Below are positions 1 through 8,100 of a stretch of 8,179 nt of DNA, in pieces. The stretch is taken from assembly GCA_015657605.1 (NCBI GenBank), contig JACDQO010000261.1:1-8179 (forward strand), written 5' to 3'. The notes beneath the pieces are model-generated. The model had not been told where the DNA came from, ran no database searches, and worked only from the letters and a program-made list of their open reading frames with translations. The translations under genes and the position numbers were made by a program. The stretch's first letter is position 1; each line of letters starts with the position of its first letter. Source of the DNA: Limnohabitans sp. Its GTDB lineage: Bacteria > Pseudomonadota > Gammaproteobacteria > Burkholderiales > Burkholderiaceae_C.

Positions 1-1195
1 AAACAGATTCAGGCCGATTCTTCGCAGTCGCAGGCCGATGCACAAAAGTTCATGCAGTCCAAGTTGCGCAACATCGAGGTCTTGTCGTCGAATGGGCATG
101 TTGGCCGGTTTGTTTGCACGCTGGCAAAAGCTGCAGCACAAGGCCTTGCTGCAGGGCGGCACGGCCCAACAACGCTTGGGTGCGGTGACGGCGGTGAGCA
201 AGTTTGCGCGTTATTCGCAGCAGTCGCTCAATTTGGGGGTGGGGGGTTGGTTGGTGATTGTGGGAGAGATCAGCCCGGGCGCCATGATCGCGGCGAACGT
301 GTTGACAACCCGAGCTCTCGCCCCGATTGATTTGCTGGTCATGTCCTGGCCCGGCTTTTTGTCGAGCAAGACGGCCTATGAGCGTTTGAAGGAGTTGATG
401 GGTTTCCAGCACAAGGGACGCGAGAACACCTTGACCGATGTGCCTTTGGGGCAACTGAAAGTCGAGGGGCTGACGGTGCGTGTGCCCGGTCGCGACAAGC
501 CGGTGCTGAGCAAGGTGGACTTTGTGGCCTTGCCGGGCACGGTGACGGTGGTGTTGGGCCCTTCGGGTTCTGGCAAGTCGACCTTGGCGCGTTCCATGCT
601 GGGCATTTGGCCCGAGTTTGAAGGGCGCATTTTGCTGGACGAGCAGGACATCACGCAGTGGACGCGCGAGAGCCTGGGGCCGCATCTGGGCTATTTGCCA
701 CAAGACATCGAGTTGTTCGATGGCACGATCGCCGAGAACATTGCCCGCATTGGCGAGGTGGATTCCGAGAAGGTGATTGCCGCTGCGCAGGCGGCGGGTT
801 TGCACCAGATGATTTTGCGCTTCCCCAAGGGGTATGACACCCGGGTGGGACAAGCGGGCTCCTTCCTGTCGGGTGGGCAGCGTCAGCGCATTGGCTTGGC
901 GCGCGCCTTGTACGGGCAGCCGGTCTTGGTGGTGCTGGATGAGCCCAATGCCAACTTGGACGACGAGGGCGAAAACGCTTTGCTCAATGCGGTGCTGTTG
1001 CTCAAGCAGCAGGGCAAGACGGTGGTCCTGATCAGCCACCGCCAAGGTGTGCTCAAGGTCGCCGACCGTTTGGTCATCATGCAAGACGGTCAGGTGGTGG
1101 CCAGTGGCCCGCGCGATGGCGTGTTGGCCGCTTTGCAAAAGCAGCGTGATGCGGCGGCTGGTGCGTCTGCGCCAGCGGTTCAGCCTGCGACTTAA
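1..1195 (+). CDS. Type I secretion system permease/ATPase (PrtD/HlyB-class ABC transporter), 5'-truncated, one frameshift
   Basis: This is the inner-membrane ABC exporter of a type I secretion system, which uses ATP to drive an unfolded substrate from cytoplasm to exterior through the adaptor and outer-membrane partners encoded next. The window opens inside the transmembrane domain, so roughly the first 170-180 residues are missing. Bases 1-90 read in frame 1, ending ...NIEVLSS; reading then continues in another frame from 92 as MGMLAGLFARW. Dropping one A of the AA at 91-92 joins them into the NxEVxxxMGM segment typical of PrtD-family exporters. The nucleotide-binding domain is complete: Walker A GPSGSGKST (557-583), Q-loop LPQD (about 697-708), signature LSGGQ (866-880), Walker B VLVVLDEP (923-946) and H-loop histidine (1037-1039). 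A short Ala-rich tail precedes the TAA. The HlyD-family gene follows after 44 nt. The family is clear; the substrate is unknown. The frameshift is probably a sequencing error. Confidence 0.9.
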   Translation, partial: NRFRPILRSRRPMHKSSCSPSCATSRSCRRMGMLAGLFARWQKLQHKALLQGGTAQQRLGAVTAVSKFARYSQQSLNLGVGGWLVIVGEISPGAMIAANVLTTRALAPIDLLVMSWPGFLSSKTAYERLKELMGFQHKGRENTLTDVPLGQLKVEGLTVRVPGRDKPVLSKVDFVALPGTVTVVLGPSGSGKSTLARSMLGIWPEFEGRILLDEQDITQWTRESLGPHLGYLPQDIELFDGTIAENIARIGEVDSEKVIAAAQAAGLHQMILRFPKGYDTRVGQAGSFLSGGQRQRIGLARALYGQPVLVVLDEPNANLDDEGENALLNAVLLLKQQGKTVVLISHRQGVLKVADRLVIMQDGQVVASGPRDGVLAALQKQRDAAAGASAPAVQPAT

Positions 1196-1239
1196 TTCGC
1201 CGTTTATCGGTCAGCCATTTAGATTTTTTGGGGTTTGTG

Positions 1240-2616
1240 ATGTTGAATCAAAAATTGTCTGCTCAAAAGAGTGCGCCAGTCGAAGACGTGAATGCCAAGG
1301 GCATGGGCGAGGAGGCTGCGTTGCGGGCTTCGTCGGACACAGCGGGCATTGGCCGCAAGGGTTTGTGGGTGCTGGGTTTGGGCTTGGGCGGCTTTTTGCT
1401 GTGGGCGGCTTTGGCACCTTTGGACGAGGGGGTGCCCACCGCGGGTGTGGTGAGCATCGACACCAAGCGCAAGCAAGTGCAGCATTTGTCGGGCGGCATT
1501 GTCAAAGAAGTGCTGGTGCGCGAGGGTGAGGTGGTCAAGCAAGACCAGGTCTTGATGCGCCTGGACGAGGCGGTGACCAAAGCCAATTTTGAGTCGGTGC
1601 GCCAGCGTTACTTGGGCTTGAATGCGATGCAAAGCCGCTTGCGGGCTGAACAAGGCGGGGCCGACCGGGTGACGTTTTCGCCTGAGGTGTTGGCGGCTGC
1701 AGCCGACCCGTTCATCGCCCAGCAGGTGAACAACCAGCGCCAGCTGTTCGATTCGCGCCGGCAGGCCTTGCGCGCCGATTTGCAAAGTATCCAAGAGGCC
1801 ATGCAGGGCATGCGCGCCCAACGTGATGCCGCACAGTCGGTGCTGGTGCAGCGTCAAAGACAGTTGGCGATTTTGAATGAGGAGTTGGTCAATGTGCGCG
1901 AGTTGGTGAAGGAGGGCTATGCCCCCCGTAACCGCCAGATGGAGATCGAGCGCATGCTGGCCGATGTGCAGGCCTCGATGGCCGATTTGAACGGCAACAT
2001 GTTGCGCGCCACCAGCACCATCGCCGAGATGACCCAACGCAGTTTGGCGCGCCAGTCGGAGTACCGCAAAGAGGTGGAGTCCTTGTTGGCCGATGTGTCG
2101 CGCGAGGTGCAGGCCGATGCGGAAAAGTTCAATGCCATCCAGGCCGATTTGAAGCGGGTTGACATTCGTGCCCCGGCCGATGGTCAGGTGGTGAGCCTGG
2201 CGGTGCAGACGGTGGGCGCTGTGGTGCAGCCGGGCCAGAAGTTAATGGACATCGTGCCCGAGCGCCAATCGTTGGTGCTGGAGGCGCACATCGCGCCGCA
2301 TTTGATTGACAAGGTGCAGGCCGGTTTGTCCACCGATATTCGTTTCAACACCTTTGCGCATTCGCCCCAGTTGGTGGTGGAGGGCAAGGTGATCTCGGTG
2401 TCGGGCGATTTGTTGACCGACCCGGCCAATCCGCAAATGAGCTACTACTTGGCACGCCTGGAGGTCACGCCCGACGGCATGAAGACGCTGGGCAATCGAC
2501 AGATGCAAGCGGGCATGCCTGCCGAGGTGGTGATCAAAACCGGCTCGCGCTCGATGTTGACTTACATGTTGAACCCCTTGCTCAAGCGCTTGGCGGGTTC
2601 GATGAAGGAGGAGTGA
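1240..2616 (+). CDS. HlyD family type I secretion periplasmic adaptor (membrane fusion protein)
   Basis: This is the membrane-fusion protein that bridges the ABC exporter and the TolC-type channel across the periplasm. The 458-residue length is usual for the HlyD/PrtE class. Reading in order: a short cytoplasmic N-terminus (1-40), one membrane anchor rich in Gly/Leu/Trp (about 41-58), the first half of a lipoyl-like domain with QHLSGGIVKEV (81-91) and REGEVVKQDQVLMRLDE, and a long Gln/Arg/Ala-rich coiled-coil hairpin (about 113-300). The second lipoyl half follows, with IRAPADGQVVSL from about 309, then a beta-barrel and C-terminus with QAGMPAEVVIKTGSRS, the usual HlyD ending. I chose the ATG at 1240: GGGG at 1230-1233 sits 6 nt upstream as a modest ribosome-binding site, and the TTG at 1228 overlaps it and is less likely. 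The frame is intact, unlike the preceding gene. Its stop overlaps the next start by one base, so the two are translationally coupled. Confidence 0.93.
   Translation: MLNQKLSAQKSAPVEDVNAKGMGEEAALRASSDTAGIGRKGLWVLGLGLGGFLLWAALAPLDEGVPTAGVVSIDTKRKQVQHLSGGIVKEVLVREGEVVKQDQVLMRLDEAVTKANFESVRQRYLGLNAMQSRLRAEQGGADRVTFSPEVLAAAADPFIAQQVNNQRQLFDSRRQALRADLQSIQEAMQGMRAQRDAAQSVLVQRQRQLAILNEELVNVRELVKEGYAPRNRQMEIERMLADVQASMADLNGNMLRATSTIAEMTQRSLARQSEYRKEVESLLADVSREVQADAEKFNAIQADLKRVDIRAPADGQVVSLAVQTVGAVVQPGQKLMDIVPERQSLVLEAHIAPHLIDKVQAGLSTDIRFNTFAHSPQLVVEGKVISVSGDLLTDPANPQMSYYLARLEVTPDGMKTLGNRQMQAGMPAEVVIKTGSRSMLTYMLNPLLKRLAGSMKEE
2605..2611 (+). promoter_or_regulatory. Strong Shine-Dalgarno for the TolC-family gene
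   Basis: AAGGAGG lies inside the last codons of the HlyD-family gene, 4 nt before the ATG at 2616. It decides the start in favour of ATG 2616 over the GTG at 2613, which would sit only 1 nt from the motif. The stop-start junction is TGATG, which suggests translational coupling of adaptor and outer-membrane protein. Confidence 0.8.
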
Positions 2617-3953
2617 TGGCTTTGCCTTATCGTCAATCTGTGTTGGGCCTGGCCCTGCTGGCCGTGTGTTCGGCTGCGCCGGCGATGAATTTGCTGCAAG
2701 CCTACCAAGCGGCTTTGGAGCAAGACGCCAATGTGCGGGCCGGTCGCGCTGCTTTGGCTTCGGGCATGGAGCGCTTGCCTCAGGCGCGTGCCCAGCTGCT
2801 GCCGGTGGTGAGTGCCAATGTGGGGCGCAGTCAAAATCAGCTGACGACCACATCGGTCAACTTGTTGGGCAACAACTCGTCGAGCCAGGACAGTTATTAC
2901 AGCTTCAACAATTCGCTGTCTTTGCGCCAGCCCTTGTTCAATTTGCCGCGCTATTTTCAGGTCAAGCAGGCCGAGCACTTGGTGCAAGAGTCTGTGGCCA
3001 ATTACGACCGCGAGGTGCAAAACCTGGTGGTGCGTGTCGGTGGTGCTTACATGGAGGCCTTGTTGGCTTCTGAGAGTTTGAAGTTGGTGCAAGCCCAAAA
3101 ACGCCAATACACCGCCATGGTGGACGCTGCCCGCAAGGCCTTGGTTGCGGGCACTGGCACCCGCACGGACATTGACGATGCCCAGTCGCGCTTGGACATG
3201 GCGCAGGCCAATGAGCTGGAGGCCCGCCAGAACGAAGACTACACACGCAAGCAGTTGGAGTTGATGGTCAATCAGCCGCTGAAGGCCTTGTCTGGCTTGG
3301 GCGCGCAAGGGGTGGCTGCGGTGAGCCAGTTGGTCAACGCCTTGCCGCAGTGGGTCGATTTGGCGCACACCAACAGCCCTGAAATCAAGGCGCTGTCGGC
3401 CCGATTGGAGGCGGCTGAAAAAGACATTGCGCGGGCCCAGTCTGCCCATGCACCGACGCTGGATGCGGTGGCGCAATGGTCGGACAGTGGCAACGAGAAC
3501 GTGACGCGCTTGAACTCTCGTTTTGAAAACAAGGCGATCGGCTTTCAGTTGTCGGTGCCCTTGTACCAAGGCGGTGCGGTCAATTCTCAGGTTCGCCAAG
3601 CGGTGGCCGAAAAAACCCGCGTCGAGGAGTCTTTGGAGTCGTTGCGCCGTGATTTGAACTTGCGCGTGCACAAAGAATACCGAGGCGTGACCGAGGGTTG
3701 GATGCGCATTCAGGCTTTGGAGCAAGCCTTGCGCTCGGCCACGCAATTGCTGGATTCGACGCAAAAGTCGCAACGGGCAGGCGTTCGCACCATGCTCGAT
3801 GTGCTCAATGCCGAGCAGCAACTGGTGAACGTGAACCGCGACCTGATCCAAGCCCGGTATGTGTACCTGATGTCCCGTCTGCGTTTGTCCTCTTTGGCCG
3901 GCGTGGATGCCGTGACGGCTGTGTCCGAAATCAACCGGGCCTTCAACCCCTGA
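2616..3953 (+). CDS. TolC family outer membrane efflux/secretion protein
   Basis: This is the outer-membrane channel-tunnel of the type I secretion system, a trimer that docks on the HlyD-type adaptor. The 445-residue product begins with a Sec signal peptide: positive MALPYR, a hydrophobic stretch, then APA at 21-23 as the likely cleavage site. The mature part starts MNLLQAYQAALEQD, the usual TolC opening. The characteristic internal duplication is visible. Repeat 1 has LRQPLFN (103-109) followed by helices with AGTGTRTDIDDAQSRLDMA; repeat 2 has VPLYQGG (314-320) followed by AGVRTMLDVLNAEQQLVNV and a closing helix RYVYLMSRLRL. Long heptad-like helices lie between. The frame is intact. It is the third gene of the exporter operon, overlapping the adaptor gene by one base. 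Its TGA is also the first three bases of the repeat that follows. A drug-efflux role is less likely because of the adjacent PrtD-type ATPase. Confidence 0.93.
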   Translation: MALPYRQSVLGLALLAVCSAAPAMNLLQAYQAALEQDANVRAGRAALASGMERLPQARAQLLPVVSANVGRSQNQLTTTSVNLLGNNSSSQDSYYSFNNSLSLRQPLFNLPRYFQVKQAEHLVQESVANYDREVQNLVVRVGGAYMEALLASESLKLVQAQKRQYTAMVDAARKALVAGTGTRTDIDDAQSRLDMAQANELEARQNEDYTRKQLELMVNQPLKALSGLGAQGVAAVSQLVNALPQWVDLAHTNSPEIKALSARLEAAEKDIARAQSAHAPTLDAVAQWSDSGNENVTRLNSRFENKAIGFQLSVPLYQGGAVNSQVRQAVAEKTRVEESLESLRRDLNLRVHKEYRGVTEGWMRIQALEQALRSATQLLDSTQKSQRAGVRTMLDVLNAEQQLVNVNRDLIQARYVYLMSRLRLSSLAGVDAVTAVSEINRAFNP

Positions 3954-4006
3954 CCCCATTTAATTGGCATTAATTGGGGTCAGATCCCAATTAACTGACC
4001 CCAATT
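3951..4006. repeat. Compact REP-like repeat with three competing hairpins between convergent genes; possible bidirectional terminator
   Basis: Three arms built on TGACCCCAATT alternate in orientation. Arm A (3951-3964, TGACCCCATTTAAT) pairs with arm B (3969-3982, ATTAATTGGGGTCA) over a 4-base loop TGGC, with one mismatch in 14. Arm B also pairs perfectly as AATTGGGGTCAG (3972-3983) with CTGACCCCAATT (3995-4006) over 11 bases. A third pairing, TTAATTGGG (3970-3978) with CCCAATTAA (3986-3994), has a 7-base loop. These structures exclude one another. The unit resembles the GGGGTCAGATCCCAATT-type repeats I recall from Comamonadaceae, often near REP-associated transposases, but no transposase is present here and this link is from memory. 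It fills the gap between the TolC-family stop and the prfC stop, so it may end transcription from both sides. There is no U-tract, so terminator function is inference. Confidence 0.75.
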
Positions 4007-4012
4007 CGGTCC

Positions 4013-5641
4013 TCAGCCCGCTGAGCCCAAGGCCAAGCCCGCGTGCTCGCGCAGCGGATGGAAGTGGATCTTGGGAAAGCGCTCTTGCGCCAGGCGCACG
4101 TCATACGGGCTGGTGCACAAATACGCCAAAGTACCTGCGGCGTCGAGTGACATGCGTTGCGGGTAGGCGTTGGTGAATTCGCGCAACTCGGCCGGGGTGT
4201 CGGCGGTGATCCAGCGGGCACCGGTGTACTGGCAGCCTTCTAAACGCACGTCGCAGTCGTATTCGGCTTTGAGGCGGTGTTGCACCACTTCAACTGCAGC
4301 TGCCCCACCGCACCCAGCAGCATGGGGCCACCGATTTCGGGCTTGAAGACCTGGATGGCGCCTTCTTCGCCGAGTTGGTCGAGGCCGGTTTGCAGTTGCT
4401 TGGTGCGCAGGGGGTTCTTCAAGATCACGGTCATGAAGAGTTCGGGCGCAAAAAACGGCAAGCCGGTGAATTGCAAATTCGCGCCGTCGGTGATGGTGTC
4501 GCCCAGCTGTACGCCGCCGTGGGTGGTGAAGCCAATGATGTCGCCCGCATAGGCTTCGTCCACCGCTTCACGGCGTTGCGAGAGGAAGGTGACCACGCTG
4601 GTGGGGCGCAGTTCTTTGGCGGTGCGCTGCACCTTGAGCTTCATGCCCGGTGTGTATTTGCCCGACGCCATGCGCACGAAGGCGATGCGGTCGCGGTGGT
4701 TGGCGTCCATATTGGCTTGCACCTTGAACACCACGCCCGAGAACGCGCTGTCTTCGGGCTGGATTTCTTTGACCACGGGCTGCTTGTTGACCAGCAGGTT
4801 GCTGGTGCGGGGCTTGGGGGCGGGGGCCAAATCGACCAGGGCGTCCAGCACTTCCATCACACCGAAGTTGTTCACGCCGGAGCCAAAGAACACGGGCGTT
4901 TGTTTGCCCGCCAAAAATGCCGCCTCGTCAAACGCAGGCGATGCGCCGGTGGCCAGCTCCATGCTGTCCATGGCGGTTTGCCATTCCAGGCCAAAGCGCT
5001 CGGCCAGTTGGGCTTGCTCAGTCAGCGGGATGGTTTCAAAGTCTTGCGGCAAGCGTTCAGAGCCTGAGTCAAACACCGTCATGGCCTGCGTGCGGAGGGT
5101 TGATGATGCCGCCAAACGATTTGCCCTGACCGACTGGCCAGGTCATGGGCACACAGGGCATGCCCAGTTCGCGCTCGACTTCGTCCAGGATGTCGAGCGG
5201 GTCGCGCACTTCGCGGTCCATCTTGTTCACAAAGGTGATGATGGGCGTGTCGCGCTGACGGCAGACCTCGATCAGGCGGCGGGTTTGGGCTTCCACACCG
5301 TTGGCCGCATCAATCACCATGAGCGCCGAGTCCACCGCCGTGAGCACGCGGTAGGTGTCCTCGCTGAAGTCTTTGTGACCGGGCGTGTCGAGCAGGTTGA
5401 TGACGTGCTCGCGGTAGAGCATTTGCATCACGGACGAGGCCACCGAGATGCCGCGCTGCTTTTCGATTTCCATCCAGTCGGACGTAGCGTGGCGCGAGGC
5501 TTTGCGGGCCTTGACCGAGCCGGCGATCTGGATCGCGCCCGAGAACAGCAAGAGCTTTTCGGTCAGCGTGGTTTTACCCGCATCGGGGTGGGAAATGATG
5601 GCAAAAGTCCGGCGGCGCCGGGTTTCGTGGGCGTAGGTCAC
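4013..5641 (-). CDS. prfC: Peptide chain release factor 3 (RF3), two single-base frameshifts
   Basis: RF3 is a translational GTPase that removes RF1/RF2 from the ribosome after peptide release. The GTPase domain shows G1 SHPDAGKTT (17-25), a [18 protein letters not shown] stretch (50-67) with switch I, G3 DTPGHKDF (85-92) and G4 NKMD (139-142). Domain II follows ([20 protein letters not shown]) and the RF3 C-terminal domain ends in [18 protein letters not shown]. The start is GTG at 5639-5641, giving [13 protein letters not shown]; an AGGA (5648-5651 on the complement) sits 6 nt upstream. The frame breaks twice. One extra base in GGG at 5097-5099 turns [12 protein letters not shown] out of frame, and one C is missing near 4291, where [14 protein letters not shown] is expected. 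The two cancel, giving 542 residues, close to the family's length of about 530-540. It follows hexR after 127 nt. No promoter or terminator in that gap is convincing. Confidence 0.92.
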
Positions 5642-5768
5642 AAGGGGTCCTGAAGATCGTGCGGGCAGCCTGCGGTGCCCGTGCTGGCCAAGCCCTGTGC
5701 AGGCTGGCAAAAGTCAGATTTTACCGGGGCAGCGTGGGGCTGCACATGGACGCTTGTCAGCCTGGGTC

Positions 5769-6612
5769 TCAGGTGTAGCGCTTGCTGCTCAGGTTCTTCT
5801 TCATGTCGCGCAGCGCCGGTTGCAGGGCTTCACCGATGCGCAGGGCCACGGTGGTGGCCAGGATGTCGATGATGAGCAGGTGCAGCAGGCGCGAGACCAT
5901 GGGGCTGTATTTGTCATAGCCCTCGGGGTGGTCGGCCGTCAAGTGGATGTGTCCTGCGCTGGCCAGGGGCGAGCCGCTGGCGGTGATGACTATTGTTGTG
6001 GCGCCTTGCTTGCGGGCGATGGTCGCAGGCGTCCATCAGGTCGCGGGTGCGGCCCGAGTTGGAGATGATGACGGCGCAGTCACCGGGCTGGAGCATGGAG
6101 GCGCTCATGACTTGCATGTGGCCGTCGCTGTAGGCAATGGCGTTGACCCCCAGACGAAAGAACTTGTGCTGCGCGTCTTGCGCCACGATGCCCGAATTGC
6201 CCACGCCATAAAACTCGATGCGGCGGTTGGTTTTTGGTCGCGACCAAGGCTTGGGCGGCGTGCTCCAGCGCGAATGAGCTGGCCTCGTTGCGGTACTTTA
6301 AAAAAGCCGCCACGGTGTTGTCGATGACCTTGACCGCGATGTCGCTGGTTTTGTCATCGGCGTCCACACTGCGGTGGATGAAGGGCACGCCCTCGCTCAC
6401 GCTGCCGGCCAGCTTGAGTTGAAGTCGGACAGGCCGTCATAGCCCACGCTGCGGCAAAAGCGCACCACGGTGGGTTTGCTGACATGGGCGCGGTCGGCCA
6501 ACTCGGTCACCGGCAGTTTGGCAAAGGCGCGGGGGTCGGCCAGCACGAGTTGGCCCACGCGTTGTTCAGCCGGGGCCAAGGAGGGCAGGCAGGCTTTGAT
6601 GCGGTCGAGCAT
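5769..6612 (-). CDS. hexR: HexR-type RpiR/SIS-domain transcriptional regulator of carbohydrate metabolism, three single-base frameshifts
   Basis: This is an RpiR-family DNA-binding regulator. HexR members repress zwf and Entner-Doudoroff/glycolytic genes and release DNA when 2-keto-3-deoxy-6-phosphogluconate binds the SIS domain (family knowledge). The N-terminal helix-turn-helix covers about 34-56, with VTELADRAHVSKPTVVRFCR, followed by the conserved GYDGLSDFKLKLA. The SIS domain has IEFYGVGNSGIVAQDA, NKFFR-like HKFFRLGV, ISNSGRTRDLMDA and a YSPMVSRLLHLLIIDILAT helix. Three indels break the frame: one base missing after 6418 (restores DFKLKLAGSVSEG), one extra T in TTTTT at 6231-6235 (restores ATKTNRRIEFYG), and one extra base near 6024 (restores MDACTIARKQGA). 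Corrected length is 280 residues, typical for HexR. It starts 15 nt after the zwf stop, with only a weak ribosome-binding site, so it is probably co-transcribed and autoregulated. Family identity is strong. The ortholog name rests on the zwf context and overall resemblance to E. coli HexR. Confidence 0.88.
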
Positions 6613-6627
6613 GGGGCGTCTTTCGTG

Positions 6628-8090
6628 TCAAATTTCTTCGGACCAGCAAAAGCCGTCGCGCGCGATCATGGCGCTGGACGCGCTGGGTCCCCAGGTGCCT
6701 GCGGCATAAGGGCGGGGACCGATGGTGTCGTTTTTCCAGTGTTGCAAGATGGGCTCCACCCAGCGCCAAGCTTCTTCTTGTTCGTCGCTGCGCACAAACA
6801 GGTTCAGTCGGCCGTCCAGCACATCGAGCAGCAAGCGTTCGTAAGCGCCCACTCGCTGGCTACCAAAGCGTTTGTCAAAGTCCAGGTCCAAGTGCGCCGG
6901 GCTCAGGGTGGCGCCGCCGCTGCCCTGGCCGCGCTTGCTTTGGCCTTGGGCCAACAGGTGCAGTTCCAGGCCGTCTTTGGGTTGCAGGTGGATGACCAGC
7001 TTGTTGGCATGGCCCATGGGGCTTTTGAAAATTTCGTGCGGGGTCTGGCGAAAGTTGATTTCGATGTGGGCTTCTCGCGCCGCCATGCGTTTGCCAGTGC
7101 GGATGTAAAAAGGCACGCCCGCCCAGCGCCAGTTGGCGATTTCGGTGCGCAGCGCCACAAAGGTTTCGGTGTTGCTGTCGGGGCTCACGCCTGCTTCATC
7201 GCGGTAGGCGGGGACGGCGTTGCCTTCCACATTGCCTGCGCTGTATTGCCCGCGAATGACGTGTTGACTCAGGGTCTCGGGCGTCCAGCGTTTGAGGGCG
7301 CGCAGCACCTTGAGTTTTTCGTCGCGGATGGCGTCGGCGTGGGCATTGATGGGCGGCTCCATGGCAATGGCGCAGAGCAGCTGCAGGGCGTGGTTTTGCA
7401 CCATGTCACGCAGGGCGCCGGTGGCGTCGTAAAAGCCGCCGCGTTTTTCCACGCCCAGTTCCTCGGCCATGGTGATCTGGATGTTGGCGATGTGCTCGCG
7501 CCGCCACAGGGTTCAAACAAGGCATTGCCAAAACGCATGGCAAAGAGGTTTTGCACCGCGGGCTTGCCCAAGTAGTGGTCGATGCGGAAGATCTGTTGCT
7601 CTTTGAAGACTTGGCCCACGGCTTCGTTGATGGCCCGGTTGGAGGCCAGGTCGTGGCCCAGTGGCTTTTCCAGCACGATGCGCGTCTTGGATGTGTTCAG
7701 GCCATGGGCGGCGAGTTGTTCGCACACGGTGGTGAACAGGCTGGGGGCGGTGGACAGGTACATCACCACGGTGTCGGTTTGGCGCTCGGCCAGACGCGCA
7801 GACAACGCGGTGTAGGCCTGTGGCTTGGACAAGTCCATGCGCACGTAGCACAGCAAGCTGGCAAAGCGGGCGAACTCTTCGGGCTTGGGTCGCTTGTCAC
7901 CTTCAACTTGCTCAAAGCGCGATTGGATTTGCTGGCGGTATTGTTCGTCGCTCAGCTCGTCGCGTCCCACGCCGATGATGCGGCCACCTTCGGGCAAGGT
8001 ATCGTGGCGAAAGGCTTGGAACAAGGCGGGCATGAGTTTGCGCCAGACCAGGTCGCCGGTGCCCCCAAAGAAGACCAGATCAAAAGCCAT
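6628..8090 (-). CDS. zwf: Glucose-6-phosphate 1-dehydrogenase, one single-base frameshift
   Basis: This enzyme oxidises glucose-6-phosphate to 6-phosphogluconolactone with NAD(P)+, feeding the oxidative pentose phosphate and Entner-Doudoroff pathways in the cytoplasm. The N-terminal Rossmann motif is GGTGDLVWRKL (9-19), EKPLG lies at 141-145, and the active-site signature RIDHYLGK lies at 169-176 with the catalytic-region histidine present. C-terminal landmarks include MVQNHALQLL, EIANWRWAGVPFYIRTGKRM and WRWVEPILQHW. The frame breaks near 7509-7511, where a C run on the coding strand is one base short (CCC for CCCC). Restoring it joins RFGNALFEP to LWRREHIANIQITMAEELG and gives 487 residues, the usual length. 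The ATG at 8088-8090 has no strong ribosome-binding site. It is the first gene of the leftward zwf-hexR unit and is preceded by the divergent control region. Confidence 0.95.
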
Positions 8091-8100
8091 GTTGTTCTTG

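Noticed and set aside
50..1138. A 362-codon open frame antisense to the ABC exporter gene
   Set aside because: It has the same composition artefact, and the sense strand has every ABC ATPase motif.
2562..3959. A 465-codon open frame on the minus strand antisense to the TolC-family gene
   Set aside because: The opposite strand encodes a clear, complete TolC-family protein. The antisense product is rich in His/Gln/Arg with no recognisable domain, as expected from complementing GC-rich codons.
3951..4006. CRISPR-like or insertion-sequence interpretation of the alternating repeat
   Set aside because: There are only three short arms in alternating orientation, with no regular spacers, no transposase and no target-site duplication.
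5069..5115. Programmed frameshift in prfC
   Set aside because: There is no slippery sequence, no internal Shine-Dalgarno/stop arrangement, and six similar indels occur in this window, so error is the simpler explanation.
4375..5653. Long + strand open frames opposite prfC
   Set aside because: They are complements of RF3 coding sequence with no plausible start context and no recognisable domains.
5661..5708. Small hairpins in the hexR-prfC gap (CGGGCA/TGCCCG at 5662-5681 and an imperfect stem at 5687-5708) as a terminator
   Set aside because: Stems are short or bulged and no T-tract follows on the transcribed strand, so they do not support a rho-independent terminator call.
6484..7575. A 363-codon + strand open frame opposite zwf
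   Set aside because: It is the shadow of zwf; its translation is a low-complexity Gly/Ala/Val/His-rich string without family features.
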